Shown here piece after piece: positions 34,885 through 36,905 of a DNA stretch of 36,905 bases (position 1 is the stretch's first letter; each line of letters opens with the position of its first letter). The DNA is from Alphaproteobacteria bacterium. Its GTDB lineage: Bacteria; Pseudomonadota; Alphaproteobacteria; Micropepsales; Micropepsaceae. A program made the position numbers and the translations under genes. Under the pieces are notes generated by a model. The model was given only the letters and a program-made list of their open reading frames with translations. It was not told where the DNA came from and searched no databases. The DNA is taken from assembly GCA_027456965.1 (NCBI GenBank), contig DAIDUA010000032.1, positions 1 through 36,905 of the forward strand, written 5' to 3'.

Positions 34885-35996
34885 CGGGTCCGACAGGTCC
34901 GCACGGCGTCCACATAGCGCGCGGTTTCTGCGGTAATGCGCTCGCGCGTCGACAGCAAGCTACCGCCGATCAGCAGCATGACATCGGCGCCGAAGAAATC
35001 CAGCAGCTCGGGGATCCGCTCCAGCACCATGCCGCCGGCCGGAACCGGCACGCAGGGTTTGACGCCGGTCCGGTCCTGCAAAGCGAAGTCCGCCAGGCGC
35101 TTGCACTCCTGCGGCGTATAGCCGAAGCGGCCGCCGTAATTGGCAAACACGGTGGCGTCGGACCCGAGCAGGCGGAGGAACTTGCCCAGCAGGAACGATG
35201 GCATGATGCGCGATGCCCCTGCCATCGTCGGGTGCGTCATGAAGGCGAAGTCGGGGTTTTCCTTCACCATCGTCTGAAACGTATCCACACCGGCAATCAG
35301 CGGCGCAATCAGGACGCTGTCGAGCCCGCAGGAGCGCGCCAGCGCGATCTGCCGGCGCATGGAATCCAGATTGCCGCAAAGGCTCGGGAGGTAGCGCGTC
35401 GGAATGCCGGTGCGCGCGGCGGCGTTCGCAACCGCCTCGGCACAGGCGGGTACGCGTTCGGCGAACGGGCTGTAGCTTTGGTCCGCAAGACCGTGGTCGT
35501 CTTTCAGATAGTCGATGCCGCCGGCCGCGATCTGGCCGGCAAGCTTGGCAAGCGCGGCAGGTGTGGAGCCCTGCGGCTTGAGCGCCGAACAGGTCAGCGC
35601 GCGCGACGGCGCATTCACGCGGGCGCGCAGTCCGGCGAGACCGTGGCGCGGCCCGCCGAAAGCCTCGGTGAACTCTGCCGGAAACTTTGCATCCACCAGG
35701 ACGGTGTCGTCCTGCATGGAGGTGTTGCCGAAGATCATGTTGAGCGTCTGGCCCGCCGCCATGCCGGTGGTGATCGACGCCAGACCGATGCGCACCTCGA
35801 ACGTACCGTCGCCGATGTCCTTGATATCGTCGACCCGGCCCAGGGTTTCGCGGAGCACGAAGGGATCGTCGATGGGCTCGACCGGCATCTCCACGCTCTG
35901 CTCGACGGCAATGCCGGTGGCGCGGGCGGCGATGGACTTGGCGTCGCCGCGGACGCGATAAAGGACTTCAATTCTGCTGCTCATAAGGCCGACCAT
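34881..35996 (-). CDS. RuBisCO-like protein (form IV)
   Basis: This protein of 371 residues (367 if starting at the second ATG, 35984) is a RuBisCO large-subunit homologue. It keeps SALKPQG (K140, like the K175 position), GGIDYLKDDHGLADQ with K165 and D167 (like K201 and D203), HPTMAG, the PAGGM phosphate loop and LIGGSLL. It departs from true RuBisCO in two places: H168 replaces the metal-ligand glutamate, and the loop-6 lysine is absent (FANYGGRFGYTP), so CO2 fixation is not expected. KDDHGL resembles RLPs of the DeepYkrW group, which includes the R. rubrum isomerase of 5-methylthioribulose-1-phosphate. The overlapping cupin gene supports that role. No strong ribosome site is seen; coupling to upstream genes is possible. 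Confidence 0.88.
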   Translation of the reverse strand: MVGLMSSRIEVLYRVRGDAKSIAARATGIAVEQSVEMPVEPIDDPFVLRETLGRVDDIKDIGDGTFEVRIGLASITTGMAAGQTLNMIFGNTSMQDDTVLVDAKFPAEFTEAFGGPRHGLAGLRARVNAPSRALTCSALKPQGSTPAALAKLAGQIAAGGIDYLKDDHGLADQSYSPFAERVPACAEAVANAAARTGIPTRYLPSLCGNLDSMRRQIALARSCGLDSVLIAPLIAGVDTFQTMVKENPDFAFMTHPTMAGASRIMPSFLLGKFLRLLGSDATVFANYGGRFGYTPQECKRLADFALQDRTGVKPCVPVPAGGMVLERIPELLDFFGADVMLLIGGSLLSTRERITAETARYVDAVRTCRTR

Positions 35997-36028
35997 ATGA
36001 GCGGCCCGGCGTCATTGCGCAAGCGATT

Positions 36029-36172
36029 TCAGAACGTGATGGCCGCGAACATGGCCTTTACCTGGGTGCCGATCGTCGACAAGGCGCTGACGATCACGAT
36101 CGAGATCAGGCTGGCGACCAGCGCGTATTCGATGGCGGTGGCGCCGTGCCGGCTGCGCAGAAAAGCCGTCAC
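36029..36172 (-). CDS. Flp-type IVb pilin, small
   Basis: This 47-residue peptide has the Flp prepilin pattern: a short basic leader (TAFLRSRHG), then cleavage after G10 before ATAIEYALVA, with E15-Y16 at the required positions and a hydrophobic helix to about residue 34. The C-terminus is short, as in Flp proteins. These pilins are processed by a CpaA/TadV peptidase and form adhesive tad pili. The only nearby start is a GTG at 36172 overlapping the mutT stop as GTGA, with no ribosome site, so translation probably depends on mutT. No tad/cpa genes are in the window. The ATG of the RLP gene lies 32 bp further on. Confidence 0.8.
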   Translation of the reverse strand: MTAFLRSRHGATAIEYALVASLISIVIVSALSTIGTQVKAMFAAITF

Positions 36173-36576
36173 AAGAGATCGCGCAGCATCGGGATGAGCG
36201 GGATGTCCGCAGGCGTCAGCGGATAGTTCGGCATGTCCTTCGGCCGGACCCATTTGATCTGCGGATGCTCCAGCGGACGGGGCGTGCCCTCCCACCGGCG
36301 GCAGACGTAGAGCGGCATGAGCAAATGAAAGTCCGCGTAGCTGTGCGACGCAAAGGTGAACGGCGCCAGACACGGTTCCTTCACCTCGATCCCCAGCTCC
36401 TCGCGAAGCTCCCGGATCAACGCCTCTTCCGGACGCTCGCCCGGCTCCAACTTCCCACCCGGAAATTCCCATAGTCCCGCCAGGTTCTTTCCCTCCGGCC
36501 GCTGTGCCAGAAGCACGCGCCCGTCGGGATCGATCAAGGCGCAGGCGACGACATGAACAACCTTCACCTGCGTCAT
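36169..36576 (-). CDS. mutT: MutT-type Nudix hydrolase (8-oxo-dGTP diphosphatase)
   Basis: This 135-residue Nudix protein has a perfect Nudix box: G41-x5-E47-x7-R55-E56-x2-E59-E60-x-G62, within GGKLEPGERPEEALIRELREELG. VVHVVACALID and WEFPGGK match MutT orthologues that remove oxidised GTP from the nucleotide pool and prevent A-to-C transversions. An ATG at 36576 has a weak GGA 6-7 nt upstream. It is the first visible gene of the mutT-flp-RLP-cupin series, all on the minus strand with overlaps or very short gaps. Confidence 0.92.
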   Translation of the reverse strand: MTQVKVVHVVACALIDPDGRVLLAQRPEGKNLAGLWEFPGGKLEPGERPEEALIRELREELGIEVKEPCLAPFTFASHSYADFHLLMPLYVCRRWEGTPRPLEHPQIKWVRPKDMPNYPLTPADIPLIPMLRDLL

Positions 36577-36724
36577 AGAGGGTCCATTTTGCGGTGTGTG
36601 GGCTTAAGAGGCCTTTAAGAGATAGGACAGCGAACCGCGGCTGGGAATGGCGGATGACCGGTTCAGCCGTCACAATTCAAGACATTTCGGGCTGAAATCG
36701 CCATCAAGCCACCCTTTTAAACAG

Positions 36725-36754
36725 GCGAAAAGCGAGTGCCGCGTCGGCACCCGC
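36725..36754 (-). terminator. Rho-independent terminator for a gene beyond the right edge
   Basis: On the minus strand GCG-G-GTGCCG and CGGCAC-T-CGC pair over nine positions, with one mismatch, around an ACG loop, and are followed at once by TTTTCGCC. It would end a leftward transcript entering from the right edge, and separates that gene from mutT. Confidence 0.6.
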
Positions 36755-36847
36755 TATCCATCATGATGTGTGGTGCGCGCGGAAAACCCGCTTTTTCGCT
36801 GGAAACTACGGCAAGCCCTAGGAATCCGCACGTCAGGCGGCAAACCA

Positions 36848-36905
36848 ATGAGCACCTTTGCTTCCCATTACTCCGATCGGGTTTTACGCCGCCGGACCGT
36901 CGCAT
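36848..36905 (+). CDS. Possible start of an unidentified rightward gene, cut by the window edge
   Basis: An ATG at 36848 opens a frame of 19 visible codons (MSTFASHYSDRVLRRRTVA) to the edge. AGGCGG lies about 7 nt upstream. Too little is visible to name it, and chance open frames are common in GC-rich DNA. Confidence 0.3.
   Translation, partial: MSTFASHYSDRVLRRRTVA

Larger units (their letters stand above)
36577..36905. other. Right-end stretch upstream of mutT, mostly non-coding
   Basis: No full gene is recognised here. The region holds a terminator-like hairpin for leftward transcription (36725-36754) and a possible start of a rightward gene at 36848. Sequence upstream of mutT shows no clear promoter hexamers. 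Confidence 0.4.

Noticed and set aside
34881-35996. True carbon-fixing RuBisCO or Calvin-cycle locus
   Set aside because: The loop-6 lysine and metal-ligand glutamate are replaced, and no cbb genes, small subunit or phosphoribulokinase are nearby.
36603-36619. Near-palindrome CTTAA/TTAAG upstream of mutT
   Set aside because: Only 5-bp arms with a 7-nt centre; too weak to call an operator or terminator.
36717-36905. 62-codon minus-strand frame at the right edge
   Set aside because: It runs through the strong terminator hairpin at 36725-36754, which argues that this stretch is untranslated.

Overview
This window is about 37 kb of GC-rich chromosomal DNA with housekeeping content. Gene families and gene order point to an alphaproteobacterium. 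The markers are a tandem ntrB-ntrC / ntrY-ntrX cluster followed by a D-amino-acid aminotransferase, a fused ispDF, the lysC-ptsP-rodZ-ispG-prfA-prmC-DUF4167-clpB run, and the comF-grx-nit-DUF1178-ubiG cluster. The genus cannot be fixed from sequence alone. I saw no tRNA, rRNA, IS element, prophage or CRISPR array.

Region 1 (1-6773, minus strand) is nitrogen regulation: ntrB and ntrC overlap, ntrY and ntrX overlap with their own likely promoter, and a class IV PLP aminotransferase starts on the ntrX stop codon and runs off the left edge. Region 2 (6774-12676) opens with a short divergent promoter region carrying a perfect 8-bp inverted repeat. It continues with a translationally coupled ispDF-pgpA-pncC operon, a lipA-COQ10/RatA pair on the other strand, and an Aas-type acyl-activating ligase followed by a SAM methyltransferase.

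Region 3 (12680-18623) is the more accessory part. It holds an arylamine N-acetyltransferase, a divergent PadR regulator overlapping a HAAS-like membrane protein with an internally duplicated sensor-like domain, an M23 envelope peptidase, and a SatP-type acetate transporter tightly followed by a secreted esterase. Region 4 (18651-31200) is the clpB-DUF4167-prmC-prfA-ispG-rodZ-ptsP-lysC series with ubiG divergent.

Region 5 (31197-36905) contains DUF1178, a Nit-type amidase, glutaredoxin, ComF, and an NDUFAF5-like methyltransferase with a degenerate SAM motif. It ends with an apparent mutT-flp pilin-RuBisCO-like protein (RLP)-cupin operon. The RLP-cupin pair is the most interesting system here. 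By analogy with the characterised Rhodospirillum rubrum pathway it may turn 5-methylthioribulose-1-phosphate, from methylthioadenosine, into 1-deoxyxylulose-5-phosphate and methanethiol. That product would enter the MEP isoprenoid pathway, whose IspDF and IspG enzymes are encoded elsewhere in this window.

The layout is compact. Several neighbouring genes share ATGA/GTGA/TTGA start-stop overlaps, and all five convergent junctions have 27 bp or less between stop codons.
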